From contig JAUPFV010000001.1 of the NCBI GenBank assembly GCA_036936605.1, positions 211,899,138-211,963,137 on the forward strand: a DNA stretch of 64,000 bases, read 5' to 3'. Positions 48,805 to 63,006 of this stretch are shown piece after piece (the stretch's first letter is position 1; each line of letters begins with the position of its first letter). This stretch comes from Limnanthes douglasii subsp. nivea. Lineage: Eukaryota > Streptophyta > Magnoliopsida > Brassicales > Limnanthaceae. The translations under genes and the position numbers were made by a program. Under the pieces are notes generated by a model. The model had not been told where the DNA came from, did not search any database, and saw only the letters and a program-made list of their open reading frames with translations.

Positions 48805-50745
48805 CATTATTTATTATTATGAATGCTCTCAAAAAATTACAACGTCATCTTACCATCAATGTGTCAAGTATGTTGTGGTATACTATGTTGGTAACCCAAG
48901 AAAATATCGTCCTATATCAACCAAATTTTAATCAAAGAAGTACAAAATGTTCGTCTAAAGCTCATCCATTTTTTACCTTTTCAAAGGGGTCAAAATGTTT
49001 TTTTGGGATAATAAATGTACTACGATATTTAATGAGTTAAAAAATCATACCAAAGAAAGGAGAAGCTATGTATTTGTACACTTCGAAATCTAGTTTCGTC
49101 GTTACTGTGGTTCTTTTGAGGTACGACGAAGGAATTCAGATATGATATACTATGTGAGTAACACATTAGTCAATTCAAAAAATAAAAACTTAAACTAATA
49201 CAATTGATCTATTTATTTAGTTGTATATGGATGGAACATACGAGCTTATTTCAAGGTCATGTAATCATTATACGAACTTCTTTCCCTTTAAATGATGTAC
49301 TTTAAAAATAAATGCTTCTAAGAGGTTAGGAATATAGTTATTTGAGTTGGGTGAATATGAGATACAGTTTGAGCCAATGACAACCATAACATCACAAGTA
49401 GTGGTTGAGTTTATTAATGAGTTTAGTAAGGTGAGAGTTAAAATCGAAGAGGATGATACAATAAAAACCATTGAAACGATCAAGAATGTATTTTTTCGCG
49501 ACGATGGTGCTTCAAATTTAAATGGTAGTGGTTTTGTATTATGTTAAATGATTCGTGGGGTGAAATAAAATAAGCTATTAAATTTAAATTTCTTGCGACT
49601 AATAATGAAGGAGACTGAAATAGAAAAAGGTCTTTCGTTTGTTGTTAGATTCTCAGTTGGTGATTTGACATTCTGTTGTGAAACACATGAGATAATGTTT
49701 TGGAAATGTTATGTGTGAACATGTTATGCGTCGATAAAAAAACAAATGTTTTGGCAAAATTTGGTTGCATATAATATAATCATTTTGTGTAATACAAGAA
49801 ATATCATCGGTTTTTGGAAATTTTTAAATAGAGAGGTATTGATTGTCAAAAACGACAATGATTGGCGTAAGGAATATATGCTTTTCTTGAGTGTTGAAGA
49901 TTTTTCGTTGGACAACTTACAAGCTATGTCTTTAAAATTACGTGCTCAAAATATGTTGTACTTTATAACAATTCGTATCGGAAATGTGGTACACAGTTAT
50001 TGTTGAGATGTTTATATAAAAATAAAGCATTATTGGTTTCGAGGTTTGATACAACACTTTCTTAGGATTTTATTCACCGATACGTTTAATCGATGCAAAA
50101 CAATGGTTGAATATTTTGATTATTGTCAAACATTTTGCCAACATGAGTCACATTCACAAGGAAGAAGTGATGTCAAATCCTCCTCTGTACATAGTTGATA
50201 GATAAGGTATTCATGTGAAGGCTTCTTCTTAGTTTTGTAGCTATAGATGGTTCTATCATTACATAGTGACACGATATCATTTTTTAGGAAATTTAAGATA
50301 AAGTAACATTTGTATAGTCCAAATTACCCGCAAGAAAATGAAGTAGTAGAGTTTATAAATAGAATTGTTTTTTATGAGATAAGGGGAGAACTTGAATTAA
50401 CTAAGTGAAAGTGGTCGGATTTCTTTAATAAGGTTGTATTGTCATATAAAAATATATATTAAAGCTTGGATGAAAGAAACACCATTTAATATGGTTTATG
50501 GGATGAAACTCGTTGTTTTATTAGAAATTATAATCTATAAGTATCAAATTCATAAATATTCCATAATGGTATTCTACGGTACGACGGATAAAAATACTAA
50601 GAATTTGGATCCTAATTAGTATAAACATTTAAGTTAGTGTCCAAAGGATATAAAAGTACCTACTTTCTAGCAGATATGGATGAAAGTGGAAAGTATCCTA
50701 GAAATATACATCATTAATCTTTTTACAAAACTAAAATGTCATATT
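48805..50745 (+). pseudogene. Ty3/gypsy pol relic, unit 2 copy
   Basis: Counterpart of 17310-19250 with A at 50159 where unit 1 has G. Confidence 0.85.
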
Positions 50746-50889
50746 TAGTCACTTTACTTTTTTATATGATAGCATGAGTTTTTTTTAAAAGACACCATAA
50801 TTGTCATTATAAATTAAGTATTTTGTAGGAATTTTTTTTTAAAGTGTCTTCATATATTTGTAGCTCCAAAAGTAAGAAGCAACGTCTAA

Positions 50890-51023
50890 TTGTGAAAATA
50901 ATATTTATATTATTTTAAACCAATAATTTAATTTAATGATATTTCCGATGATTGTGAAGATAAAATGACATTTATATTATTTTAAACCAATCAATTTAAT
51001 GATATTTCCGATGTTTTTCAAAC
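50890..51023. repeat. ~67-base tandem duplication, unit 2 copy
   Basis: Counterpart of 19395-19528. Confidence 0.85.
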
Positions 51024-51897
51024 TGCACATGTCCACAATGTTACTAACGTTACTAATATTTACCAAAGTAAATGTCTTCATTCTCCAAAGCAACGGTGTC
51101 TATGACAATAATTATTCACAACGATGTTTAAATATTTAAGACCTCATAAATTACAATAATATAATATAAACTATATTCTTTGAAAACAACATATGGAAGA
51201 AGCTACATAAATTATAAATAAAATAAATTGTTTTAAAGTAAATATAACTACAAGTCAAGTCCAACAAACAAGTGTAAAATATCGTACACTAAATAAATGT
51301 GAATATAGCAATAAGGAAAACAAAATTGAGGAATCTAAGATGTCAATGCTAAGAAGGTCGCAAAAGTCTTAATTGTGAACATAGCTAGCTATAAGAGAAG
51401 CCGTGCTATAAAAGCTTAAAATGACACATATCCAATCAACCTGAATATTCTCGTAAGTTAAGGCAAACTGAAAAAAATATAAGAGATCATGCTAATGTTT
51501 AAAAATGATAAAAAAAGTATAGTTTACGACATACAGTAATGTTCATAAACAGTTTTGAAAGAAAATTTTGATGACGATGATTATAATAGTAACGTTAATA
51601 CAAAATCAACGACAATATCAATGTAACGTCGATATGATATTTATAATACAACGGCGAAATATGGTTTCTAAAGTTTGTTTCTTAAATTTATTTTTGATGA
51701 TGTTTTTCAGGTATTTATATGAGTGTAATTAAAATAAAGCAATAATTACATTAAAAATATATTTTAATACAATAAATTATAAAAAAAAAATAGTGAAGTA
51801 TAATAAGTTGACAGTATATAACATCAAATAGTTCAAAAAAAGTTCAAGTAATGGCACAAAGTATCTAGAAAAAAATAAAGTAATAGGCGAATGCAAG

Positions 51898-52055
51898 CCG
51901 GCCAAAATCCAAATAGACATAGTCATGTTCGTATTTGGATATCTTAAATGATCGGTAAGTATGGTGAAACGTAAAGTCGGCCAAAATCCAAATAGACATA
52001 GTCATGTTCGTATTTAAATATCTTAAATGATCGGTAAGTATGGTGAAAAGTAAAG
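51898..52055. repeat. 79-base tandem duplication, unit 2 copy
   Basis: Counterpart of 20403-20560. Still two copies, with no slippage between macro-units. Confidence 0.92.
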
Positions 52056-52155
52056 TTGGTCTTTTGCATCATAAAACATATCTTAAATTTAGACGAGTAG
52101 ACGAGTTGAGTGTTATTTCTTTTGTTGTTAGCATCATTTTTAATTTTAGAATTGG

Positions 52156-52224
52156 GGTTTCTATTGCGGGCCTTGTTGTAGGAAATTAAGGTTTCTTTTA
52201 CGGGCCTTGTTGTAGGAAATATAA
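52156..52224. repeat. 34-base tandem duplication, unit 2 copy
   Basis: Counterpart of 20661-20729. Confidence 0.85.
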
Positions 52225-53701
52225 GTGGTGAACCGATAATTTTTATGACTATCTGTTGGAAGATTTTTTATCTATGCTCAATCATTTATAAACACGTTTT
52301 TATGGTCAATCATTCACTTAAATATTGTAAGTACTCGTTCAGTCTAAGTAATGTGTGATAAAGGATCAAGTTTACTCACTCTTAACATTTTTATCGACAT
52401 TTGGAGCTTCGCCTATAACCTCTCCGAATAATTTCCCCTTAACCTTATCACGATTGAGTTACTATTATCTTTTATTAGCTTTAGTTTTAACTAACGTTTT
52501 TTTTTCTGGGCTTTTTTTTTAAATTCTACCAGAGTTTTGTCTCAAATAGTGATTCATTTTTGAAATTTTATGCCTCTTTCACTAAATTTTGATTGGTCAA
52601 ATTGAGGTTTAGTTCAGAAAAATGATATCATAAGTTCAAAATTGTTTACGGAAAAGTAAGATAGAGTTAAAGGAACTTTATAAAAAACATAAATTTAGTA
52701 AAATAATGAAGAACTTTTGTAAGTAAATGTATGTTCAACAATATTACCTTCAACTAAAGTATCACTTTGATATTTGAGGAATTCGATGTTGCAAAGAGCC
52801 GCTAAGTATGAACTAGGAAATAGACTAAAAAGTGTCTATTAAACAACTTTGGATCCAGGGTTGCTAGGTTACATAATGAAGCATTTAACAATGTTTTTTT
52901 TAAGTATTAGTAGTTCACAAATGAAGGTATCTAGTGGACACAAAAATACAAAACTTACATCATTCGAGGAATAGGTGGAGGGACTATTTCGATGAGAGTG
53001 AGGGATTTTGGATAATGGTGTGTTACATGCATACGAGTTGTGCCTTCAACAATCTTCTTTCGCTTTTCCTGAGTATGATTTTTTTTTTGTTCCATTGGTA
53101 GTTCTAGCACGAATTTTTTTTATGACTTCCATCGGCGGTTTGAATCCTTGTTTTTTGGAATACTAAATTACATTTCCTATTCAGGTCTTATTTCAAGATG
53201 AGCCTTCAAACTATTCATTAATTTTTAATTTTTATTAGAGTATTGATGTTAGTATCCATTACTTTGTAATCTTCATTGAATAATACATTCTCTAACGTCC
53301 AAATGAAACAATGAAACAGATTTTCCTTATTAAAAATATTAATATTCCTGTTTTTTAGAGTGGTCGAGAGACTTTAGAAACAAATCATGTGAAATTTGTT
53401 TCCTCGAAGCCTTCGATAATGCTTTAGCTTCTAAAACATTTAAATAATAAGAATAAAGTATGGAAAATAAGAAGAATAATAAAAATAAAGTATGAAAATA
53501 AAACAATCAATATCAAAGTACAAAATAAATATTGAACATACTTTTTTTTATCCATCATTTTTCATCTGCACCGATTAGTACGCCTCGTTTAGATTTCCAG
53601 CTATCAAATAATTTACTTTGTAATATGGTTAGAATATGGTAAAGTAAATAGGCTACAATGTTTTGGAGAGACGAAATAGTATAAAGAAAAGATGTTCACT
53701 T

Positions 53702-54399
53702 TGTTAAACTTTTAGTAAAATATGAGGTCCTACATCGGTTAAACATCGGAATGCTCAATGGTATATAAGTAGGAAAATATCATACTAGCGTTGAGATCAA
53801 ATTGTTCTTACTTATATATGAAGGTTGAATATGAGGTATCCATATTCCCAATAAATGGATCAGAGCACGAGACCCAGACGGAACGCGATGTGATGAGTGA
53901 TGTGGGTAAAGTTCTCTGATACAAAAACAGGATGTAGAAGCCATGTTCAAATGATTGATCTGCTCTAGAGATCCTATTTTGGAGTGCTTGTGGCTCATCA
54001 AGCGTTGTGACTTGATTGGAGTATATCAAGATGGTAAAACTTGATTGTGGTGGCGCTAAAGAACAAGACAGTGTAGTCTAATAGGAGGTGAGCAGTAACA
54101 TCCGTAGTGCCTTTATGGTTCAGGTAGGCCCAACCTGATTAGAGTGAGCGGATGGAAGTCAATTGAGAAAAGGCCAAGTTGTACTTTGTTCGAGAGGATG
54201 ATTTTTTAGGGTGGCGACCAATGTCCCACATTCCACATCGGTTAAAGATGGGAAGGATCAATGATATATAAGTGAGAACATATCTTCACTAGTATGAGGC
54301 ATTTTGGAAGTGTACCAAGAGTGAAGTCGTGCGTGTCATCGGGCCTAAAGCGTACTAGTGTCGAGATTGGTTGTTCATACATATATACGGAGACGAAAT
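53702..54399 (+). mobile_element. TRIM-like element A, unit 2 copy
   Basis: Counterpart of 22207-22904. Confidence 0.8.
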
Positions 54400-54953
54400 A
54401 TGTGGAACTTTGGTTGCCACCCTAACATATACTCCCCTCGAATAAATTACCACTCTAGCCTCCTCTTAATTGACTTTCATCTGCCTACTCTAGTCAGGTG
54501 GAGAGATGCCTGACCTATAAAGCTAGGGCGAATCTATATGTTCACTATCAGATGACATTATGACGCTCCTTAGTCAAGCCACCTGCTTGATGAGCTATCA
54601 GGCGCTTCATCTATACAGCAGATCATTCGCCTTAAGTATGTCATGACTTCTGGTAACATGTTCTACATCTGCAGATTTCACCTACATCATAACCCACTAT
54701 GTCTGCGCCTGGAGCTTTGATACCATTTATAGAGAATATAAGGTCCGCATTTTTCCGCTGTATATAAGTAGCAATAATCAGATCTCCACAGTAGCATGAT
54801 ATTGTTTGCTTTGCGTCCACTAGCCCACATAGTTTTACTCTGGTCCACTTTCAAAAGGCCTCATTCTTGTTAAGATATGTTCTTACTTATATACTACTGA
54901 TCCTTCCCATGTTTAACCGATGTAGGATGTCGAACTTTGGTCGCCACCTAACA
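54400..54953 (-). mobile_element. TRIM-like element B, unit 2 copy
   Basis: Counterpart of 22905-23458, with the same 3' LTR truncation. Confidence 0.8.
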
Positions 54954-55779
54954 TTATATTGGTTAATACCCTCTAGTTGTTGGGTGTATGTTGATGTGGG
55001 TATATTTTATACTATTGAGAACACTCAAAGATTTTATAATGGACTGGAATTTTAATACTCCATTCTATTTTCACTTATGAGAAGTATACCCTCATAATAA
55101 TTATGTTGGGAGGGTAATATTTTTATGACCAAATATGAATTTAAACGCCTATGTAGTATTCGATTTAAATCACACGATTCGTTCTTCCTTATCTTTATCA
55201 TCAAAATATATAAAAGAAATAATGATACAAAAACTAACCTTTTTTATCACGTTTATTTCATGATGAATCAATTCCATGACAATAGTTTTATTTAAATCTT
55301 GGTTATCATCATCTTCATTTAAAGTTAACGGACTAGTAGATTTTCAAGGAAGATGAAAAAGATGATCAATGATGATGGTGAAAAAACCATAAATAGATGA
55401 CCATCTTATGATCTTCCATATGCCTAAATTGACCACTTCGTTGATCATTATGAAAATCCGACGGTTTATTTTCATCATTTTATTCTCGTGTTGTTAATAT
55501 TTCTCCTAGAGGACGAATAAAATTTGATTATTGGTAGTTAGTATAGGAAAACTCCATCTAAATATAATCACCTAGTTCATTTTACAGTTTTGTATTTATT
55601 GTATTTAACTGATTGAGTTAAGAGTGAAAGAATAAAAAATTATACTCGATTGCGTAATAAATGACAGTGGAATATTTGACGATGGATGAGGTAGGTTTTG
55701 TTTTCGCAACATAATTCGAAAGATGGAAGTTAGAGAAAGAAGTTGCAGAAAGTGAGAATGTAAAAGGTGAAAGTAAAAA

Positions 55780-55783
<4 letters not shown>

Positions 55784-55853
<70 letters not shown>
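55784..55853. repeat. (TA)n microsatellite, 35 steps
   Basis: 70 bases, eight steps longer than in unit 1. Confidence 0.98.
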
Positions 55854-55858
<5 letters not shown>

Positions 55859-55896
55859 GGACGAAAGAATAACAACACTATTTCATCCAAAACTAA

Positions 55897-56208
55897 AAAG
55901 AGAGACCTAAATCAAGCATAGCAGTTAACAGAAGTAAGTGTTATATCAAGTATCCACCTTTGTACAGAGTTTCCATTGAAGGCAGCAACTCTGAAAGTGA
56001 AGAGCCATTCAACAAAGACACTGACTTGAGCTCTTCACTTATGGTTAAGTCTAAACGCAAAGGAAATCAGCATTTCGGGTTCAAGAGTGAAAGCATGGGC
56101 CAAGATGTACTAGACTCAAGTCACACACTAAAGCCCTACGACGATAAGTCTCCATGTGTTATTCCTATAGCCAAACATCCCCTTAGATTTGTGAATAGAA
56201 CTGAATAA
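55897..56208 (+). CDS. Unrecognised reading frame, unit 2 copy
   Basis: Identical to 24386-24697 where read. Same lack of a start codon. Confidence 0.35.
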   Translation, partial: KERPKSSIAVNRSKCYIKYPPLYRVSIEGSNSESEEPFNKDTDLSSSLMVKSKRKGNQHFGFKSESMGQDVLDSSHTLKPYDDKSPCVIPIAKHPLRFVNRTE

Positions 56209-56335
56209 CAAACTATGGAATATTACATAGTTTGTTACACCATCTACTTGTATATATTTATATAAGAAACATTGTAAAACATTAATAAAAAATATACAAA
56301 AATTAAAAACTCTCACTCTTTTCTTGATTTCTACT

Positions 56336-56573
56336 TAGTATCAAAGCCATTCTGAGCCTTCAAATGGTGAACTCCATTGATTCTCCATCTCTGTCTTCAG
56401 AATCTATATGATCTATCTTTCTTAACACTCCTTATGGTGCTCCAATGAATGTGCACCTATATTCAATCAACAATGCAAACAACATCAGGCTTGATAGGAG
56501 TAACTATCTCTTGTGGAAAACAGTAGTGTTACCTATGATCAAAGGTAACAAATTAGGAGGCTATATTCCAGTG
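56336..56573 (+). pseudogene. Truncated copia primer site and gag, unit 2 copy
   Basis: Counterpart of 24825-25062, with the same early TGA. Confidence 0.85.
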
Positions 56574-57246
56574 TTACCTCCGAGTTGTTTTAACTCTATT
56601 TCCTGTTACTTGTTTCATCTCTATTATCAGAGAATTTTAGGCTAATCTATTTCGTGGGGGTTGTTCCAACTCTATTTTCCTGAGAGTTGTACAAATTATA
56701 TTGCATGATAGTTGTTCAATTCTCTTTCCTGAGAGTTGTTTCACTATATTTTCCTAAGAGTTGTATGTAATCCTAGTACTATTGCCTGAGATTTGTTCCA
56801 GCTCTACTCTATTTCTAGAGAATTTTATACAAATTTATTTCTGAGTGTTGCCTCAACTCTATTATCTGAGAATTTAAGGCTACTTTATTTTCCCGAGAGT
56901 TGTAGTCTACTCTATTTTCAGGAGAGTTGCTTCAATTCTATTATCTGAGAATTGTATACAACTATACTTCGTGAGAGTTGTCCCAACTCTATTTAGTGAG
57001 AGTTGTACCAAATATATACTGCCTTATAGTTATTTCAATTCTCTTTCATGAGAGTTATTTCAACTCTATTTCCTGAGAATTGTATGCAATACCGGTTCTA
57101 TTGCCCGAGAGTTGTTCCAGTTCTACTCTATTCCGTGTGAATTTTATGCAAATATATTTTCTGAGAGTTGTTGCAACTCCCAATATACATATTGGTTGAT
57201 AATTGTAGGCTACTCTATTGCGTGAGAGTTGTTTCAACTCGAATTA
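56573..57246. repeat. ~26-base higher-order tandem array, unit 2 copy
   Basis: Same unit order and length as 25062-25735. One base differs (A at 56705). Confidence 0.88.
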
Positions 57247-58012
57247 CACCTCGCATCTTCATTTAACACAATTCGCATATTCTATATAAAAGAAACCAAA
57301 ACATTCGCATCTCTGTCGCGAATGTCTAGACACCTAAAACTCATACTCTATATATTGTTTCACGTTCAAACCAACATCGAATAAACTAAAATCTAGTATA
57401 CAACTAACTAAAAAACGATTAACACTTTATATTAACATAATACCAAACAATTTCTCAAAAAAATAAAAAAGAGAAAATAGGTCGAACTAGCTTCACTAAC
57501 TCACGAACCAGTGGAATAACACATACCTCAACTCAAAAATTATTTAATAACCTCGTAATTAGTAGTTAAACACCATTTATCAGACAACAACATGTAAGGT
57601 GAGAAGAGCAGTGATTCCAAAAACACCATGTAAGATGAAAAAAGCGTGGAAACATGCGTTAGATGTATTTTATATCAAGATTACATAAATATACACACCT
57701 TAAACTAGCGGATCACCTAAAAATGTGGATTCTTGGTGGATCACGGTGGTTCTTGATGGGTTTTTGTTAGCCGTAGGGTTGGGTAGATAGAAAGCGACTT
57801 CAAATTTTCTAATCTTTCAAAGATAGAAAAGGGGGAAGAAAACATAAAATTTTCCTTATATAGTTGGTAGAAAGTGGTATGGGTATTAAAAAAATATTGG
57901 GTATTAAGTGTGAGTATGGTACTTTAGATGGGTATTAAGTGGTAATAAAAAGGTAACTTGAGTATTAGATGCCGCTATAATAGTTTAGTAGGTACTTTAG
58001 GTGCAATTTCCC

Positions 58013-58129
58013 TTGATTAAATGCATAAGACATTTTTTCTTGATGCAACCCGCAGCTGCTACTGAGTAGTGTCATATGTGCGAATAAACTTGTACGCGAC
58101 ATTCTTTTTCCAAAACCTTTTACTAGTAG
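58013..58129. repeat. Dispersed repeat copy B, unit 2
   Basis: Counterpart of 26502-26618. Confidence 0.6.
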
Positions 58130-58514
58130 TTGAATTGTTTGAGGTTCAAACTCTTTCGGTAGATACATGCCTATTGTCTCTTTAAATTAACCATGTAGGA
58201 AGGGAGTAGTAACATATATTTAATCTAACTCAAGATAAAATCTAGCAACAATTAACAACACAACCCTAATGGAGATTTTTTCACAACCGACTAGATTATT
58301 TGATTGAAATCAATACCTTTATTTTACGTAAATCCTTTATGAATGAACCTAACCTTTTATTCATGTAATGTATCAACAAGAATATATGGCTTCATTTTGA
58401 ATATATATATTTACATCAAACAAGATTTTGACTCTTCGAGTGCTTCAGAAGAATCGAGTTGTTCAACTTCGTGAGAGATCCCAGTTTTTCTTTCATCGTT
58501 GTAAGACATTTATA

Positions 58515-58831
58515 TTAATTATTACTCTTGATAACATCATGATATCTCTCGGGTTCAAGAACATATCCTTTCATTTCACCTGATATAGAATAATCAGTTA
58601 CATTAACAAAACCATACATGTGCAGCTGTTTGCTTAATCTTTGTACTTTATCCCTCGTCAGTTGATAGATGTCACGTTCATATTGCTCTCCTATTTGATC
58701 ATCCAAATGACCTGGCAAAACATACCCTCGGTATGGTTTGGACTCATGCAGTGGTTGAACTTGCTTTGTAAGACCCAAAACCAAAACTAGACTCAAAATA
58801 TTCTTTAGCTAAAGGATTACTGGCTGCACTT
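58515..58831 (-). pseudogene. Unrecognised reading frame, longer in unit 2
   Basis: 93 codons open from an ATG at 58796 to the stop at 58515. The G at 58730 gives Arg where unit 1 has a stop. No family recognised. Its completeness is uncertain because an overlapping frame upstream also looks protein-like. Confidence 0.4.
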
Positions 58832-59187
58832 TCAAGAGAAGATCAATCATCAACTTTGATAAGAACATAAATTATGAGGGACCTAAAGTAATAAAATTAA
58901 GGTTGTTTGAAGAGAATTGTAAACTTAAGATAGGAAATCAATATTTTTTATAAATATAAAGAACCATAAATGAATTTACCCTTTTAATGTAACTAATGTT
59001 GTTCAAGTTTTCTTGCATATCCATAAATAGGCCAAAAGACATTTAATAAAGCTCTTGATTTTTACTGATCAAAGCTAAGATACTATTTTACTTATCTCTC
59101 TAAGAACTACTATATTGTAATTCTTCCTTAAACAATCTTTTTTTTCTTTGAAACATAGAACCGACTGAATCAAATAAATTAAATATT

Positions 59188-59751
59188 TTAACACATAACA
59201 AACTTCACATCTCTTGTCGACAGTAATAGGTTGAGTCTCCAAAACAACTTTAAATGGTATGTCAACTTCATTAAAACCATATCTCTACTTATTAAAACGC
59301 TTCTGAATTCTAGGTTTAAGGAAACACAACCTAACCCTTTTACTCTTTCCGGATAACCGAAGAACAAATATTTGAATGATTTTTCCGCAACTTTATCATT
59401 CTTTACATTTGCGTAAGTATCACATCCAGACACTCTCGAATGCTCTTACGTAGTTTTGTTTCTAGTACATGCCTATTGAGGTGAAGAAACTTAAGTGCCA
59501 TCGGTACACTCATGCTAATAAAATAGGTGGATCAATTTTTACGATTTCTACCTAGAACCTTGGACACGTTCCAACTTTATGTAGAATACATGTAACTTAT
59601 TCCACCATACTTTGATTTATTATCTCAACAACCCCGTTCTATTGGGGAGTCCCCCTTATAGTTCAATGTCTGTCTAGTAATACAAACCTTTTGTTCATAT
59701 ATTAGTATGAAGTTTTTTCACCACTTTCTAAATTTGATTCTTTACTAAAGT
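59188..59751 (-). pseudogene. Copia integrase relic, unit 2 copy
   Basis: Counterpart of 27677-28240. Confidence 0.82.
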
Positions 59752-61770
59752 CTATAAATTCACAACGGCATGAAATTCATCATATCTAGTCTTTAGACGT
59801 AGAACCCATGTTGTGCTATAATAGTTATTAATTAGCGACATAAAGTACCTTACACACCTATGGTGTTTGAGCACGTAATGTCTAATCATATCACTCACGC
59901 ATTACGTAGAAATAGATTATTTTGTTTATATGTTTGTAGAAAACCTAATTCTTCATGAAACGTTCAAGATCAAACTCCATTAATCAATAACTAAAATAAC
60001 TCCTACTTCATTAATATTATAATCTTTATAAATAACAGATCATAATTAATATAGGAGACCCAAATAATATAGGGAATCTGATTAATATATGAATACAATA
60101 ATAGATGATCTAACTAATATATTGCTTGGACCCATCACGGGTGTGACGATCCAACTTGTTTTGGACCTTCCACTTCCAGACAAACTGATTTGGCTCATCA
60201 CATATTTTATTCGATCAAATTCTTACCATTGTTCGACAAATTGTCTCAATTTTTTGGATCATTATATTTCTTTACAACTAAGTCGCGAAACAATAAAAAA
60301 ATCAATAGTTCTTATTTATACATATCACGAAAATATCACACTTATGTAATACTATGACAATATTTTTATTGACGAATTACTTCTAACAGTCTACACCTAA
60401 CATTAATGTACATGATATTATGATCTCTTTTGCTATTATATGCACTTATGTCGTGATTGTTAAATTTTAACGGTAAATCTCAAAACAAAATATGTGTAAC
60501 CCGTTCAAATTCAATGTTGATTATATTTTTGTCTTCTGTAAGTGTGTTTATTTTGATCCGGTTCTGTTGTCCGAAGTAAAAATTTATTGGTTTTTATTTA
60601 CTCATGATCATGGATAATTAAGATTCGTAGCCGTGCAACACAATAACAATTTAGATGTGCAATTAGAGATATTATCAAGTGTATCTTATAATTTGGGATA
60701 TAAAATATTATCACTAATATTTATAAAATATTAAGGGTTGAAACTTTTATCATATTATCCAACAATTTTGGTTATATATAACCGTATAATGTATATACAA
60801 GATTTTGGTAGAGTTCCATAATATTAAATAATGTTATAATTTTTTTAGGACATTAACAAATATTTGTGGTAGGACATTAATATTCAATATTATGAACAAT
60901 GTTAATAAGCACTTCTTCTTTTTTTCGGAGAGAATTCACTACTCAGAGTGCAATGAATGTGCACATGATAAATCGTCTGACGCAATGCCTACAAACCAAC
61001 GCTAGAACATAAACCTAACAAGATAACAGATTCAGCCAAGAAAACGTATCTGGAAGGACTCAAACACATACCTTTTTATCACAAACATACCTTACTCAAC
61101 ACTTCCAAAATTTTAAATACAATACAACGTTATATCAAATATTTTGTTTATTTAGTCTCGCATCAATATTATTTTATTATACATAGTGTTGAAAAATTGT
61201 TTAAATTTATTTAACAGTTAAATTTAATTTTTTATCAAATAAATATTATTTATATGAATAATTATATATTTATTTTTCACATTAGTAAAATATTACTTAT
61301 ATATAAATCTGAAAAGTTAGGTATTTAAAATAGTGGCAGCATTTTGTTGGTATATATAACAATTATTGGCTCATTTCAATTTATAATAACCTAAAATTGG
61401 TCGATCTTTTAAAAAATAACCATTCAGTATTTATCGGTATATTATGATAATAAATATTATATTGATTTTATAAACAACGAACTAATTTGATACATCACAA
61501 TTCTAATATTCTAATATAAGAATAATATTATATTTGTACCAAAAGAGATTATAACATAAGTTTAAAATTTTAGGAAAACATGGCCAATATGTATGTTGAT
61601 ACATTAAAGAAGATGCTACCAAAATATTTTAATTAACATGTTAGAAAATATATATTATTTTTTATTAACATGGAGATATAAAGCATTTTATAGAAACAAT
61701 TTTCTAAAATACCAAATAAAAACACCTATATCATAATAACATAATAAATCTAAATTTTAGTTTTGGTTAA

Positions 61771-62712
61771 CATAATTGCATCTGTTTTGTTGTGTTTGTT
61801 TTTTCCTCCTCCAAGAGTAAATAAATATTTAACGTGAACAGTATAATCAAATGTTTTAATTTTTTTTACTAGAATGGTTTGTTGGATTTGTCCTCGACCA
61901 TGTTTCAAAATTTCAAAATGTTTTGATAGCGAGATCATTTACTGCTAATTCACGGTCGTTGTCTGTCGTAATCATCTCACCATTTTTCCAAAATGATAAA
62001 AAGTTTTTTCCATACATGTTTTCTAAACCAACTGGTTGTCTTGTCCAAGAAGTTTTAACATCTAGATTTTTTAATTTTCATATGTCATAACAAAGATTTG
62101 GATCTTTCACACTTGCAACCGCACAAAGACATTCAAGAGATGAATATAGTTGACATTCATATTCATCGATATCCGCACTTGTCACCTTATATGTCTCATT
62201 AGTCATATCAAAATACAGTATGTAACATGGTTCAGAATGACCTTTTTGACTTTTCGAATAGAATACTCGCATGTTTGCAGTGTCCCCATAATATATTTTC
62301 CTTAACACATTTCTTAATCACAAACCCACCTTCAATAAATCTATAATCATGTACGCATTGGACAATCTTAAATTCATTAGTTTTAGTATCACAACCAATG
62401 TAATTTTTTTATTTCGACAGACTAAAAATCTTGTTTTCTCGAGTCGTCGGATTCCACATCTAACTTCTCCATATAGTCTAAAACAAAGACATCCATACAA
62501 TGCCCTTTAAAATTTCAGCTGTACTTGGAAGCATGCGGGAGTAAAATATTCTCTTTTGCTTTCATTTTCATATTATTTTTTAAAATTTTATAAAATAATA
62601 ATAAAATATCGAATGGACCTTCATTAATGTCGTAAAAAGTATTTTCACGAAAGTAAAGAATATTTGAATTATCAAAATTGTCTCCATCCAAAGTTATCAA
62701 AATTGTCTCCAT
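61771..62712 (-). pseudogene. FBA F-box pseudogene, unit 2 copy
   Basis: Counterpart of 30260-31201, with the same frameshifts. Confidence 0.82.
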
Positions 62713-62899
62713 CCATATTTATAGAAAATAAACAAATAAAGGTATAACTCTAATGACTCGTGCTATGTGTGTAATTGTTTTTTATAATAAGGTCTTATAA
62801 CAAATTATGACTTTAGATATTATTTAGTATTATAACTAAAATGTGTATGAGGCTATAAATTTCCAATAAGATATATAGAATAATTAAAAAAATTTGGTT

Positions 62900-63006
62900 A
62901 GTGGGCCTTAGTTTGGTTAATTCTAATAAGTGTATCTAGAATATTAGATACAGTGTTAGTATCAAAAATATTATACACTTATTGGAATTATGAAAATATT
63001 TTGTAT
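62900..63006. repeat. Hairpin and short dispersed repeat, unit 2 copy
   Basis: Counterpart of 31389-31495. Confidence 0.7.

Larger units (their letters stand above)
31496..63006. repeat. Tandem macrosatellite unit 2 (31511 bases)
   Basis: Second head-to-tail copy of unit 1. Positions equal unit 1 plus 31495 up to the (TA)n tract (55784-55853 here) and plus 31511 after it. The extra 16 bases are eight additional TA steps. Spacers without recognisable genes correspond to those described for unit 1 and hold nothing different: 31496-32102, 33554-33805, 34689-35965, 36101-36609, 43611-46134, 47327-48804, 50746-53701, 54954-55783, 57247-58012, 58130-58505, 58832-59187 and 59752-61770. No base is inserted or lost at the joins with units 1 and 3. 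Confidence 0.97.
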